In this document: positions 35,501 through 43,999 of the stretch, in pieces
Position numbering within the stretch: the first letter of the stretch is position 1
How the letters are laid out: every line of letters begins with the position of its first letter
Source of the DNA: HGM13006 sp900757695
Lineage (GTDB): Bacteria > Bacillota > Clostridia > Oscillospirales > Oscillospiraceae
Assembly: GCA_959607825.1 (NCBI GenBank)
Contig: CAUHNW010000008.1
Coordinates: forward strand, 1-64,000
Direction: 5' to 3'
DNA length: 64,000 bases
Notes under the pieces: generated by a model
The model's input: the letters and a program-made list of their open reading frames with translations, nothing else
What the model was told of the DNA's origin: nothing
Database searches by the model: none
Made by a program: the position numbers and the translations under genes

Positions 35501-36085
35501 CAGCGGGTCAATGAGCGGTATGAGTACCTGTCAGGCCAGCGGGATGATGTGGAAAACAGTCAGAAGGAGCTCCAGAAGATCGTTGGAGATATCACCGGCG
35601 AGATGACCGAGATCTTTGCAGTGGAATTCAAGAAGATCAATGAATACTTTGGACAGACCTTTACGGAGATGTTCGGCGGCGGCAAGGCCAGCCTGCAGTT
35701 GGAGGACGAGAACGATATCCTCTCCTGCGGCATTGAGATCAAGGTTCAGCCCCCCGGCAAGCAGGTCAAGACCATCATGCTTCTGTCCGGCGGCGAAAAG
35801 GCCTTTGTGGCCATTGCACTGTATTTTGCCATTATGAAGGTACGGCCCACGCCCTTCTGTATGCTCGATGAGATCGATGCGGCGCTGGATGACCGGAATG
35901 TAGGACGGTTTGCCGCCTATCTGCGGAATCTCAGCAGTAAGACCCAGTTTATTGTCATCACCCACCGCCGTGGTACCATGGAGGCTGCTGATGTGCTCTA
36001 TGGCGTTACCATGCAGGAGCAGGGGGTATCTAAGGTGCTGTCGGTGGATCTCAATCAGGTGGTGAAGGAGCTCAATATTACTTAA
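32516..36085 (+). CDS. smc: Chromosome segregation protein SMC
   Basis: 1189 aa condensin ATPase. GTG start after GATGAGGTG. Walker A GPNGSGKSN at residues 31-39, a coiled coil, a hinge domain (~515-670, with GGRATFLPL and NAGGSMTGGS), a second coiled coil, then ABC signature LLSGGEKAFVAIAL and Walker B PFCMLDEIDAALDD. Standard length. The TAA stop lies inside the left end of an inverted-repeat element, so the last codons may have been set by that insertion. Confidence 0.97.
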   Translation: MYLKAIEIQGFKSFPDKTVMTFGSDITAIVGPNGSGKSNISDAIRWVMGEMSTKALRGSKMEDVIFGGTLKRPQVGFAEVSLVLDNTAHIFGLESAEVMVTRRYYRSGDSEYYINRQSARLRDINELFMDTGLGKEGYCNIGQGRIDEILSAKSTDRREIFEEAAGISKYRHRKEETERKLQQTQDNLLRINDKISELELQVTPLREQAEKAKKYLIFRDELRGLEVTVWLSQMEKLSETAKKAEADYASAKFILEQEKTGLEELYARAEKLAEDLRSMDVEAEAIRSGISKLEGQLAEKRSEAAVLTTRRQGNEANIRRLQNELSDQENRSGDLESQIAARALRLREIDQETETQKAIAAEKTSALSLAQRQVQEKTRGLTAIQTQQGENLTRLAQLQTTITANRQSVQNITDRQVQIQSSLQEAGEKLEETERQAQECGDQLSAAKDTAEGLKNAISGYGLRAQGRLKKRQQLQEQVSQLKIQRDTMDSKIRMYREMEKDYEGYSKATRIVMQEAARGNLRHIHGPVSQLLRTGDEYTVAIETALGASMGSIVVENEQDGKAAIQLLRRRDGGRATFLPLSTIRGRRLQENGLDRERGFLGLGSDLITFEEKYRDIMENLLGRTAIAEDMDAAIAIAGRHGHRFRIVTLDGQVLNAGGSMTGGSTSRSSGVLTRANELNRLEQRRAQVEQQLKAAGEQLQEAAKAAAQAEAEIAGAQNQLREAEDQVLRLQQQKQHFAVLLNTLRETISGSRQEMEIVEGLLTGGNDQEQTLNRQVTECQNQKAELEAQLARAQAELDEAMAHAGTLSEAITQTQLKISALAAEQNTAIDSKNQLEALAQAVSGDREKRRQLMAQYGAENEALAGEIQEKNQQAEQLQAQIGTQRQLLQEAGEKRLKIEGKKTQTEKDAQKKNKDLMDMERECARLEQKKATTAMEEKQILDKLWDNYELTNTTAQEAKVEIESLSAAQKRIGELRRKMNALGHPNIGAIEEFQRVNERYEYLSGQRDDVENSQKELQKIVGDITGEMTEIFAVEFKKINEYFGQTFTEMFGGGKASLQLEDENDILSCGIEIKVQPPGKQVKTIMLLSGGEKAFVAIALYFAIMKVRPTPFCMLDEIDAALDDRNVGRFAAYLRNLSSKTQFIVITHRRGTMEAADVLYGVTMQEQGVSKVLSVDLNQVVKELNIT

Positions 36086-36248
36086 GGCAACACCGCACGA
36101 TTACGGCTGCGGGCTTTGGCGGTTCTTTTCCTCCACAAATCCGCTGCGAAACCTTGAAATGCACAAAGTATTCCGGTGTTTTCGCAACAAATTTGTGACG
36201 TAAAATCCTTCGCCAAATCTCCTTGCCGAATTATGCGGTATTGCCTTA
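36083..36248. repeat. MITE-like element between smc and ftsY
   Basis: A 166-bp non-coding element bounded by imperfect terminal inverted repeats. Left TAAGGCAACACCGCA (36083-36097) matches the reverse complement of the right end, TAAGGCAATACCGCA (from 36248). Similarity continues inward for about 40 bp, including a shared TTTGGCG block. It carries no transposase and could fold into one large hairpin. The left end supplies the smc stop codon. No clear target duplication could be fixed. Confidence 0.7.
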
Positions 36249-36321
36249 GGATAGTTGCCCATTTGCGCGGCAATGCCTTGGAAAACCTCCAGCTCTTGCG
36301 GGAGAGAAAGGAATATGATAT

Positions 36322-37227
36322 ATGGGATTTTTTGAAAAGATCAAGGCGGGGCTTACCAAAACCCGCCAGAACCTCCAGAATACCATCGGAGGCATCTTTG
36401 CCGGGTTCCACGGCATTGATGATGATTTTTATGACGAGCTGGAAGAGAGCCTGATCCTTGCGGATCTTGGCGTGGACACGGCGGTAAAGGCCGTGGAACG
36501 GCTCCGGGAAAAGGTCAATATGGAGCACCTGAAAAGTGCCGAAGAGGTTCGGGAGGCTCTGAAGGACATTCTGGCGGAGATGCTGAATGTTGGCGATACG
36601 GCCCTGAAAATGTCTACGCACCCCAGTGTGATCCTTGTGATCGGTGTCAATGGCGTGGGAAAGACCACCACCATCGGAAAGCTGGCCCACCAGCTCAAGG
36701 GACAGGGGAAAAAGGTGCTGCTCTGTGCAGCAGATACCTTCCGGGCCGCTGCGGCGGACCAGCTGGAGATCTGGGCTGGACGGGCCGGGGTGGATATCAT
36801 CCGCCAGCATGAGGGGGCAGACCCTGCGGCGGTGGTATTTGATGCCATCTCTGCCGCCAAGGCCAGAAATGCCGATGTGATCCTCTGCGATACTGCGGGA
36901 CGGCTCCATAATAAGCAGAACCTGATGAACGAGTTGGGAAAGATCAGTCGGATCATTGACCGGGAGCTTCCCAATGCGGACAAAGAGGTGCTGCTGGTCA
37001 TTGACGGCACCACCGGCCAGAACGGCCTCATGCAGGCCAAGCAGTTCCAGGAGATCGCCGGTGTCACCGGCATGGCACTGACCAAGCTGGACGGTACGGC
37101 CAAGGGCGGCATTGTTATTGCCGTGGCGGACAGCCTGCAGATCCCTGTGAAGTATATTGGCGTGGGCGAGGGCATGGAGGATCTGATGCCCTTTGATGCC
37201 CGCAGCTTTGTAGATGCGCTGATTTAA
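36322..37227 (+). CDS. ftsY: Signal recognition particle receptor FtsY
   Basis: 301 aa SRP-family GTPase that receives ribosome-SRP complexes at the membrane. It has a short helical N-domain and a G-domain with GVNGVGKTTTIGKLA (G1), DTFRAAAADQL, DTAGRLHNKQNLM (G3), TKLDGTAKGG (G4) and GVGEGMEDL (G5). The acidic A-domain is almost absent, as usual in Firmicutes. The site AAAGGA precedes the ATG. Confidence 0.96.
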   Translation: MGFFEKIKAGLTKTRQNLQNTIGGIFAGFHGIDDDFYDELEESLILADLGVDTAVKAVERLREKVNMEHLKSAEEVREALKDILAEMLNVGDTALKMSTHPSVILVIGVNGVGKTTTIGKLAHQLKGQGKKVLLCAADTFRAAAADQLEIWAGRAGVDIIRQHEGADPAAVVFDAISAAKARNADVILCDTAGRLHNKQNLMNELGKISRIIDRELPNADKEVLLVIDGTTGQNGLMQAKQFQEIAGVTGMALTKLDGTAKGGIVIAVADSLQIPVKYIGVGEGMEDLMPFDARSFVDALI

Positions 37228-37249
37228 GGCGCAGATAAAGGAGCGTATC

Positions 37250-37969
37250 ATGAAACGGAAAGATGGAAGAGCGCTGGACGAAATTCGCAGCGTAAAAATG
37301 GTTCCTGGATTTACCAAGTTTGCCGAGGGCAGCTGTCTGATCTCCTGCGGGGATACCATGGTGCTGTGCAATGCATCGGTGGAAGAAAGAGTGCCTGACC
37401 ATGTAAAGAAGGGCGGCTGGATCACTGCGGAATATTCCATGCTGCCGCGGGCAAACCGGGAGCGCAGCCGCCGGGACGTATCCAAGCTGAAGCTGAGCCC
37501 CAGAAGCGCAGAGATTCAGCGGCTCATTGGCCGCTCCCTTCGCAGTGCGGTTGATATGTCTAAGCTGGAAGGGATCAGCATTACCGTAGACTGTGATGTA
37601 CTGCAGGGAGACGGCGGCACCCGGACTGCTTCGGTGACCGGCGGCTTTGTGGCATTGGTGCTGGCATTCCGGAGCCTGATGGAAAAGGGACTCATCAAGG
37701 AGATGCCCGTATCCACCTATGTCTCCGGCATTTCCGCCGGCATTGTAGGCGGCGTTCCCATGCTGGATCTCCAATATTATGAGGATTCCAGAGCGGATGT
37801 AGATCTCAACTGCATCATGGACGGAAACAGCAATATCATCGAGCTTCAGGGCACCGGTGAGGGCCGTCCCTTCTCCGTGGAGGAGGCTGCCCAGCTGGTG
37901 GAGCTGTGCCGGAAGGGCAATCAGGTGCTCCAGCAGAAGCAGAAGGAAATTCTGGGGGAACTGGTATGA
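37250..37969 (+). CDS. rph: Ribonuclease PH
   Basis: 239 aa phosphate-dependent 3'-5' exoribonuclease that trims tRNA and other RNA 3' ends. Motifs: KRKDGRALDEIR, EYSMLPRANRERSRRD, EIQRLIGRSLR and DCDVLQGDGGTRTASVTGG. It overlaps rdgB by 4 bp, a conserved pair in Firmicutes. Confidence 0.96.
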   Translation: MKRKDGRALDEIRSVKMVPGFTKFAEGSCLISCGDTMVLCNASVEERVPDHVKKGGWITAEYSMLPRANRERSRRDVSKLKLSPRSAEIQRLIGRSLRSAVDMSKLEGISITVDCDVLQGDGGTRTASVTGGFVALVLAFRSLMEKGLIKEMPVSTYVSGISAGIVGGVPMLDLQYYEDSRADVDLNCIMDGNSNIIELQGTGEGRPFSVEEAAQLVELCRKGNQVLQQKQKEILGELV

Positions 37970-38550
37970 AGGTGATCCTGGCCAGCAATAATGCCAATAA
38001 GCTCCGGGAAATGCAACAGATCCTCAGCCCGCTTGGCTGGGAGATCCTGCGGCAGAAGGATGTAGGACTCCATTTGGAGCCGGATGAAAACGGTGAGACC
38101 TTTGAGGAAAACTCCCTGATCAAGGCAGAGGCTGTGATGAAGGCATCGGGGCTTCCGGCCATTGCCGATGATTCCGGCGTAGAGGTGGATGCTCTGGACG
38201 GAGCGCCCGGAGTCCATTCTGCCCGGTATGGCGGAGAAAGCTGCCCCGATGACAAGGCCCGGAACCGGTATCTGCTCCGGAATATGGAAAAGGTGCCGGA
38301 GGGAAGCCGGGGGGCACGGTTTGTATCCGTGATCACCATGGCCTGCCCGGACGGAACCGTGATTTCTGCCCGGGGGGAGCTGGCCGGAGAGATCCTTCGG
38401 CAGGAGCAGGGGGACGGCGGCTTTGGCTACGACCCGCTGTTCTATATCCCCTCCGAAGGATGTACCATGGCGGAGCTTACGGCGGAGCGGAAAAATGAGA
38501 TATCCCACAGAGCGGTGGCTCTGAGAAATTTTGTAGAAAAACTGAGGTGA
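37966..38550 (+). CDS. rdgB: XTP/dITP diphosphatase (RdgB/HAM1 family)
   Basis: 194 aa. It hydrolyses non-canonical purine nucleoside triphosphates to clean the nucleotide pool. LASNNANKLREM at the start, IADDSGVEVDALDGAPGVHSARYGG and GFGYDPLF are diagnostic. The ATG at 37966 lies in the rph stop (ATGA). A longer in-frame reading from 37906 would run through rph and is not homologous. Confidence 0.95.
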   Translation: MKVILASNNANKLREMQQILSPLGWEILRQKDVGLHLEPDENGETFEENSLIKAEAVMKASGLPAIADDSGVEVDALDGAPGVHSARYGGESCPDDKARNRYLLRNMEKVPEGSRGARFVSVITMACPDGTVISARGELAGEILRQEQGDGGFGYDPLFYIPSEGCTMAELTAERKNEISHRAVALRNFVEKLR

Positions 38551-38554
38551 CAAG

Positions 38555-38992
38555 ATGCTGACAAGCAAGCAGAGAGCAGACCTGCGGGCACAGGCCAATG
38601 GTCTGGATGTGACGCTGATGGTGGGCAAAGAGGGCGTGACCGATGCGCTCATTGAAAGCGCCAACGTACTGCTGGAATCCAGAGAGCTGGTAAAGGGAAA
38701 GGTGCTGGAGACTGCCGGGATGACCGCCCGGGAGGTCTCTGACCTGATCTGTGAGGCCACCGGCGCTGAGGGTGTCCAGTGTGTAGGCTATAAATTTGTC
38801 CTGTACCGGAAATCGAAAAAGCTGGAGGCGCAGCGTGCTGTAGCCAAGGCCAAGGAGCGGGCTGCCAAAAAGGTCAATCCGGTACGGGCCGGTATCCAGA
38901 AGCGCAAGGCTGCCGCAAAGCGGGAGCGGGAGCGCAAGGACGAATACTTCCGCAAGCAGCGGGAGAAGGAGCGCAAAGAAGGAAAACGTTAA
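38555..38992 (+). CDS. yhbY: CRM-domain RNA-binding protein YhbY
   Basis: 145 aa. The N-terminal ~97 residues are a CRM domain (LTSKQRADLRAQA, VGKEGVTDALI, KFVLYRKSKK) associated with ribosome assembly. The remaining ~48 residues are a strongly basic Lys/Arg/Glu helix, longer than in the shortest YhbY proteins. It lies in the usual rdgB-yhbY-nadD order. Confidence 0.9.
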   Translation: MLTSKQRADLRAQANGLDVTLMVGKEGVTDALIESANVLLESRELVKGKVLETAGMTAREVSDLICEATGAEGVQCVGYKFVLYRKSKKLEAQRAVAKAKERAAKKVNPVRAGIQKRKAAAKRERERKDEYFRKQREKERKEGKR

Positions 38993-39032
38993 GCGCTGAC
39001 CAAAGAGAAACCACACGGGAAAGGAGACAGAT

Positions 39033-40229
39033 ATGGCGAAGATTGGTATTTACGGCGGCACATTTAATCCCCCCCATCTGGGGCATGTATTGGCAGCCAG
39101 AGCAGCCAAGGCGAGCCTTGGTCTGGATCAGGTGCTGCTGATCCCCGATGGGCAGCCGCCGCACAAAGAGCTGCCGGAAGGCTCGCCTACGCCGGAGCAG
39201 CGGCTGGAGATGACCAGACTTGCTGCGGAGACGGAGCCGTGGCTGAAGGCGTGCGGCATTGAGTTCGGCAGACCCGGAAAGAGCTATACCTCGGATACGC
39301 TGCGGGAGCTGAAAAGACAATATCCCGATGATACACTGTATCTGCTGATGGGAACAGATATGTTCCTGTCTCTCCACACATGGCATGAGCCCCAAGTGAT
39401 CTGCCAACACAGTGTAATTGTAGGTTTCCGGCGGCAGGAGGACCCAGAGGGCGAAATGGAGGCACAGAAGAAGAATCTGGAGGCTTCCTTTGGCGCACGG
39501 GTAGAGCTGGTGGATAATCAGCCCTTGGAGATCTCCTCCACTCAGCTCCGGCGGATGCTGGTGCTGGGGGGCGCCGCCCACTACAGCATTCCTTCCGTAC
39601 TGGAATACATCCGGACCCATGGCCTCTACGGCACAGGGCGGGATTATCGGAACCTGCCCATGGAGGAGCTGAGAGACGTGGCAACGTCACTGCTGAAGCC
39701 CCGGCGGATCCAGCATGTTCTGGGCTGTGCGAAGACGGCAAAGGCATTGGCGGAGCGCTATGGAGCGGATCCGGTGCTGGCGGAGCGGGCCGGTCTCCTG
39801 CATGATATCACCAAGGCCATGGATGGCCCGGACCAGTTGCTATTACTGGACGAGTATGATATAATAGTCAGCGATTTTGAGCGAAATCATCCCAAGCTGC
39901 TCCACGCAAAAACCGGGGCCGGTGTGGCACAGCATCTGTTCGGGGAATGCGATCAGGTGGTCAGCGCTATCTACTGGCATACCACGGGAAAGCCGGATAT
40001 GGCGCTGATGGAGAAGATCGTCTATATCGCCGACTATATGGAGCCCACCCGGAATTTTCCCGGGGTGGAGGAACTGCGCAAGGCGGTATTTGCGGATCTG
40101 GACCGGGGCCTGCTCAGGGGCTTTGAAATGTGCATTGCGGAGCTGATACGGGAAAATAAAACCGTCTGCCGGGATTCTGTAGCCGCCAGAGATTACCTCC
40201 GGCGGCAGCTCGGCGGAACGGAAGCATAA
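39033..40229 (+). CDS. nadD: NadD-YqeK fusion: nicotinate-nucleotide adenylyltransferase plus HD hydrolase
   Basis: 398 aa. Residues 1-~200 are NadD: GIYGGTFNPPHLGH (nucleotidyl-transfer motif), MGTDMFLSLHTW and ISSTQLRRM. They make NaAD from NaMN and ATP for NAD synthesis. Residues ~210-395 are a YqeK-type HD domain (GLLHDITKA, HTTGKPDMALMEKIVYIADYMEP), which in Bacillus hydrolyses diadenosine tetraphosphate. In Bacillus these are two adjacent genes, nadD and yqeK; here they form one uninterrupted frame. Confidence 0.93.
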   Translation: MAKIGIYGGTFNPPHLGHVLAARAAKASLGLDQVLLIPDGQPPHKELPEGSPTPEQRLEMTRLAAETEPWLKACGIEFGRPGKSYTSDTLRELKRQYPDDTLYLLMGTDMFLSLHTWHEPQVICQHSVIVGFRRQEDPEGEMEAQKKNLEASFGARVELVDNQPLEISSTQLRRMLVLGGAAHYSIPSVLEYIRTHGLYGTGRDYRNLPMEELRDVATSLLKPRRIQHVLGCAKTAKALAERYGADPVLAERAGLLHDITKAMDGPDQLLLLDEYDIIVSDFERNHPKLLHAKTGAGVAQHLFGECDQVVSAIYWHTTGKPDMALMEKIVYIADYMEPTRNFPGVEELRKAVFADLDRGLLRGFEMCIAELIRENKTVCRDSVAARDYLRRQLGGTEA

Positions 40230-40239
40230 ATATGGAAGG

Positions 40240-40617
40240 ATGAATCAGTTGCTGACATCAAAAGAGGCTGCAATTGTGGCAGCCAGGGCCTTGGATGATA
40301 AAAAGGCCATGAATCTGATGCTGCTGGAGGTCAAATCTGTGACTGCTCTGACGGAGTATATGCTGCTGGCTACCGGTACCTCGGATACGCACCTGCGCGC
40401 CCTGTGCGATGAGGTGGAAAAGAAGATGGAAGAGGCCGGGGAGACCGTGTGGCACCGGGAGGGCTACCGGGGAGATACTTGGATCGTTATGGATTTTTCC
40501 GGGGTGATGGTACATGTGTTTACCCAGGAGCAGCGGAAGTTTTATGATCTGGAACGGCTTTGGGGCGATGCCCCTGTGATCCCGCTGGAGGAATACCTTC
40601 GGCCGGATGCGGAATAA
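40240..40617 (+). CDS. rsfS: Ribosomal silencing factor RsfS
   Basis: 125 aa. It binds uL14 and blocks subunit joining when nutrients are low. Family sequence includes SVTALTEYMLLATGTSDTHL, GYRGDTWIVMDFSGVMVHVF and RKFYDLERLWGDAP. The ORF starts at an ATG 10 bp after nadD-yqeK. Confidence 0.95.
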   Translation: MNQLLTSKEAAIVAARALDDKKAMNLMLLEVKSVTALTEYMLLATGTSDTHLRALCDEVEKKMEEAGETVWHREGYRGDTWIVMDFSGVMVHVFTQEQRKFYDLERLWGDAPVIPLEEYLRPDAE

Positions 40618-40641
40618 AGGAAGGAATTCAGGTGACGTTCG

Positions 40642-43137
40642 ATGAAATATGATTTTACTGCCATCGAGAAAAAGTGGCAGAAGGTCTGGGCTGACGGCAA
40701 GGTGTTTGCCGCAGAAAATGGCTCAGACAAGGAAAAATTCTATGCGCTGGTGGAGTTTCCCTATCCCTCCGGTGCGGGCCTTCATGTAGGCCATCCCCGG
40801 CCCTATACCGCCATGGATGCCATTGCACGGAAAAAGCGCATGGAGGGCAAGAACGTACTGTTCCCCATCGGCTTTGATGCCTTTGGCCTGCCCACGGAGA
40901 ACTTTGCAATCAAGAATCATGTGCATCCGGCCGTTGTGACCAAGCAGAACATTGAAAACTTTACCCGCCAGCTCCATATGCTGGGCTACTCCTTCGACTG
41001 GGATCGAGTCATCGACACCACAGATCCCAGCTACTATAAGTGGACTCAGTGGATCTTCCTGCAGCTCTATAAGAACGGCCTTGCCTATAAGGCAACCATG
41101 CCGGTCAACTGGTGCACCAGCTGCAAGTGCGTGCTGGCCAATGAAGAGGTCGTCGAGGGCGTCTGCGAGCGCTGCGGCTCTCCGGTTGTCCGGAAGGAAA
41201 AGTCCCAGTGGATGCTGAAGATCACCAAGTACGCCCAGAAGCTGCTGGACGGCCTTGACGATGTGGATTATATCGAGCGTGTAAAAACCCAGCAGCGGAA
41301 CTGGATCGGCCGTTCCACCGGCGCAGAGGTGGATTTTGAGACCTCTGAGGGCCACAAGCTGCGGATCTATACCACTCGGCCGGATACCCTGTTCGGCGCC
41401 ACCTATATGGTTATTGCGCCCGAGCATGCCTATGTAAAGGAGTGGGCCGACAAGATCACCAACTATGATGCGGTAGAAGCCTATGTGGCGGAAGCGGCCC
41501 GGAAGTCCGACTTTGAGCGCACCGAGCTGGTGAAGGACAAGACCGGCGTCAAGCTGGAGGGGGTCTATGCCATCAACCCCGTGAACGGCAAGCATATCCC
41601 CATTTTTATTTCCGACTATGTTCTCTCCACTTACGGTACCGGTGCAATCATGGCAGTTCCTGCCCATGATGACCGTGACTTTGAATTTGCCAAGAAGTTT
41701 GGCTGCGAGATCGTGCAGGTGGTTGCCGGCGGTGATATCACCGATGGCGCATTTACCGCAAAGGACGATACCGCAACACTGATGAACTCTGATTTCCTCA
41801 ACGGCATGACCGTGCATGAGGCGATTCCGGCCATGGTAAAGTGGCTGGAGGACAAGGGCATCGGTGAGGGGAAGGTCAACTATAAGCTCCGTGACTGGGT
41901 ATTCTCCCGTCAGCGCTACTGGGGCGAGCCCATTCCCATTGTCCACTGCCCCAAGTGCGGCACCGTGCCTCTGCCGGAGAGCGAGCTGCCGCTGGTGCTG
42001 CCCGAGGTAGAGAGCTATGAGCCCACCGATGACGGTGAGAGCCCTCTGGCACCCATGACCGACTGGGTCAACTGCAAGTGCCCCAAGTGCGGCGGCGATG
42101 CCAAGCGGGAAACCGATACCATGCCCCAGTGGGCAGGCTCCAGCTGGTATTTCCTCCGGTATATGGATCCTCACAACGATAAGGCGCTTGCCTCTAAGGA
42201 GGCACTGGACTACTGGGGTCAGGTGGACTGGTATAACGGCGGTATGGAGCATACAACGCTGCATCTGCTCTACTCCCGGTTCTGGAATAACTTCCTCCAT
42301 GACATCGGTGTTGTGCCCTATGCCGAGCCCTATGCAAAGCGTACCAGCCACGGCATGATTCTGGGTAAGAATCCCCACTATGTGGGCAATGTGGAGACTC
42401 AGGAGGAAAAGGATGCGCTGATCAAGAAATATGGCTCTCAGGCCCAGCGCCCTGCGGTAAAGATGTCCAAATCTCTGGGCAACGTGGTAAATCCCGATGA
42501 CGTGATCAAGGCCTATGGTGCGGATACCATGCGTCTTTATATCCTGTTCATCGGAGACTTTGAGAAGACTGCCACATGGTCTGACGATGCCGTAAAGGGC
42601 TGCAAGCGCTTCCTGGATAAAGTATGGAATCTGGGCGAGGCAGTTACCGACAATGAGACTGAGATCTCCAAGAAAAATGAGATCGCCATCAACAAGGCCG
42701 TTAAGAAGGTGGGCGAGGATATTGACACCCTGAAGGCCAATACTGCCATTGCGACCCTCATGAGTCTGGTCAATACCTTTAACGCAAACGGCTGCAACAA
42801 GGCAGAGCTGAAGATCCTGCTGACGCTGCTTTCTCCCTTCGCACCTCATATCTGCGAAGAGATCTGGCAGCAGCATGGCTTCGAAGGCCTGTGCAGCGTA
42901 ACCCCGTGGCCTACCTATGACCCCGCCAAGACTGTGGACCCGGAGATTGATATGGCCATTCAGGTCAACGGCAAGTTCCGTGGCACCATGCGGATTGCCG
43001 CAGATGTGGACAAGGACACGGCCATTGCTTCCGCGCTGGAGACCGATATCGTTAAGCGTCAGCTTGCTGCCATCGGCGGTGAGGTACGCAAGACCATCGT
43101 GGTGCCCGGAAAGCTCATCAACCTCATTATCAAGTAA
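40642..43137 (+). CDS. leuS: Leucyl-tRNA synthetase
   Basis: 831 aa bacterial-type LeuRS. The HIGH motif appears as HVGH (residues 48-51) and KMSKS at 607-611. The editing (CP1) domain has TTRPDTLFGATYMV and the zinc-site cysteines are around CTSCKCVLANEEVVEGVC. No T-box leader is possible in the 24-bp gap after rsfS, so it is read from the upstream operon. A second antisense open frame spans almost the whole gene but is a shadow. Confidence 0.98.
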   Translation: MKYDFTAIEKKWQKVWADGKVFAAENGSDKEKFYALVEFPYPSGAGLHVGHPRPYTAMDAIARKKRMEGKNVLFPIGFDAFGLPTENFAIKNHVHPAVVTKQNIENFTRQLHMLGYSFDWDRVIDTTDPSYYKWTQWIFLQLYKNGLAYKATMPVNWCTSCKCVLANEEVVEGVCERCGSPVVRKEKSQWMLKITKYAQKLLDGLDDVDYIERVKTQQRNWIGRSTGAEVDFETSEGHKLRIYTTRPDTLFGATYMVIAPEHAYVKEWADKITNYDAVEAYVAEAARKSDFERTELVKDKTGVKLEGVYAINPVNGKHIPIFISDYVLSTYGTGAIMAVPAHDDRDFEFAKKFGCEIVQVVAGGDITDGAFTAKDDTATLMNSDFLNGMTVHEAIPAMVKWLEDKGIGEGKVNYKLRDWVFSRQRYWGEPIPIVHCPKCGTVPLPESELPLVLPEVESYEPTDDGESPLAPMTDWVNCKCPKCGGDAKRETDTMPQWAGSSWYFLRYMDPHNDKALASKEALDYWGQVDWYNGGMEHTTLHLLYSRFWNNFLHDIGVVPYAEPYAKRTSHGMILGKNPHYVGNVETQEEKDALIKKYGSQAQRPAVKMSKSLGNVVNPDDVIKAYGADTMRLYILFIGDFEKTATWSDDAVKGCKRFLDKVWNLGEAVTDNETEISKKNEIAINKAVKKVGEDIDTLKANTAIATLMSLVNTFNANGCNKAELKILLTLLSPFAPHICEEIWQQHGFEGLCSVTPWPTYDPAKTVDPEIDMAIQVNGKFRGTMRIAADVDKDTAIASALETDIVKRQLAAIGGEVRKTIVVPGKLINLIIK

Positions 43138-43176
43138 GCTTTTCGGTATTTTGACAAGGAAAATGCAGATTTGTGC

Positions 43177-43205
43177 TTGACATTTCTGCATTCCTTGCAT
43201 ATAAT
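43177..43205 (+). promoter_or_regulatory. Consensus sigma-A promoter of rpsU
   Basis: TTGACA (43177-43182), a 17-bp spacer and TATAAT (43200-43205): a perfect match to consensus in position and spacing, as expected for a ribosomal protein gene. Confidence 0.9.
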
Positions 43206-43270
43206 AAGAAAAGCCATCGAATGGCCCTTATAGCGTTTCCTTGGGAAATGCATCGGAGGGAGGGAAAATC

Positions 43271-43456
43271 ATGTCTGAGATCCGCGTAAAAGAAAATGAG
43301 TCTCTGGAGAGTGCGCTCAAGAGATTTAAGCGCAGCTGTGCGAAGGATGGCGTTATCGCTGAGGTTAAGAAGAGAGAGCATTATGTTAGCCCCAGCCTGA
43401 AGCGTAAGCAGAAGTCTGAAGCCGCCCGAAAGAACAATAAGAGAAAGTATTATTGA
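43271..43456 (+). CDS. rpsU: Ribosomal protein bS21
   Basis: 61 aa basic small-subunit protein: VKENESLESALKRFKR, KRKQKSEAARKNNKRK. The start at 43271 follows a very strong GGAGGGAGGG site. It is monocistronic, between its own promoter and the terminator at 43477. Confidence 0.97.
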   Translation: MSEIRVKENESLESALKRFKRSCAKDGVIAEVKKREHYVSPSLKRKQKSEAARKNNKRKYY

Positions 43457-43476
43457 TCTCTTTCCATTGCGTTTAG

Positions 43477-43500
43477 GCGCCCCGCAGAGCGGGGCGCTTT
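43477..43500 (+). terminator. Rho-independent terminator of rpsU
   Basis: Perfect 9-bp GC stem (43477-43485 with 43489-43497), 3-nt loop, followed by TTT. Confidence 0.9.
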
Positions 43501-43508
43501 CATTCTGC

Positions 43509-43916
43509 CTATCTTTCGTGTAAAAGCCATTGGGGTACGATCCCGTAGGGGATCCCCAGTGACCGGCACAGCCGGAGCTTCTTGCGGAGGGTATCATCGG
43601 TATCGGTGAGCACTACGTGGAGCACATGCTGTGCCTCATAGGTAAAATACGAGGTCACGAGTGCATTGCTGTAGAACAGGCGGCGGTCCTGCCGGAGCTG
43701 CTGAGCCTGCGGCTCGGTGAGTGTTTGTCCAATGCCGCCGGGGCAGGGCAGGGAAAAGTCCATGAATACCGGCGTGATGACGGCGCAGAGGACACCTTGG
43801 GCTGCGGCAAGGGCGGAGTGGAGAAATGCTTCCATGGTGCCGCCTGATACGGCACAGTCTACCGCCTGACAGGGCGCAGGCAGCTGCGTCAGACTGGTAA
43901 AAAGAGTGATTGACAA
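43509..43916 (-). CDS. Uncharacterised protein (135 aa)
   Basis: Unrecognised. The start is placed at TTG (43916) because AGGAGG lies eight bases before it; the ATG at 43955 has no such site and would place the ribosome binding site inside the coding region. The product has a hydrophobic N-terminus, a Gly/Pro/Cys-containing middle (DFSLPCPGGIGQ) and a charged C-terminus. It could be a membrane-associated or secreted small protein. It is convergent with rpsU and divergent from yqeG. Confidence 0.6.
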   Translation of the reverse strand: MSITLFTSLTQLPAPCQAVDCAVSGGTMEAFLHSALAAAQGVLCAVITPVFMDFSLPCPGGIGQTLTEPQAQQLRQDRRLFYSNALVTSYFTYEAQHVLHVVLTDTDDTLRKKLRLCRSLGIPYGIVPQWLLHER

Positions 43917-43999
43917 GGTTATGACCTCCTGATAAGATAATCTGGCTTCGGCCATTGTATGGGCCGCAACATAAAAATATACCGAAATGAGCTGAGTGT

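Noticed and set aside
40723..43200. An 825-codon open frame antisense to leuS
   Set aside because: It mirrors leuS over its full length, has no ribosome binding site or recognisable domain, and is a by-product of leuS codon usage.
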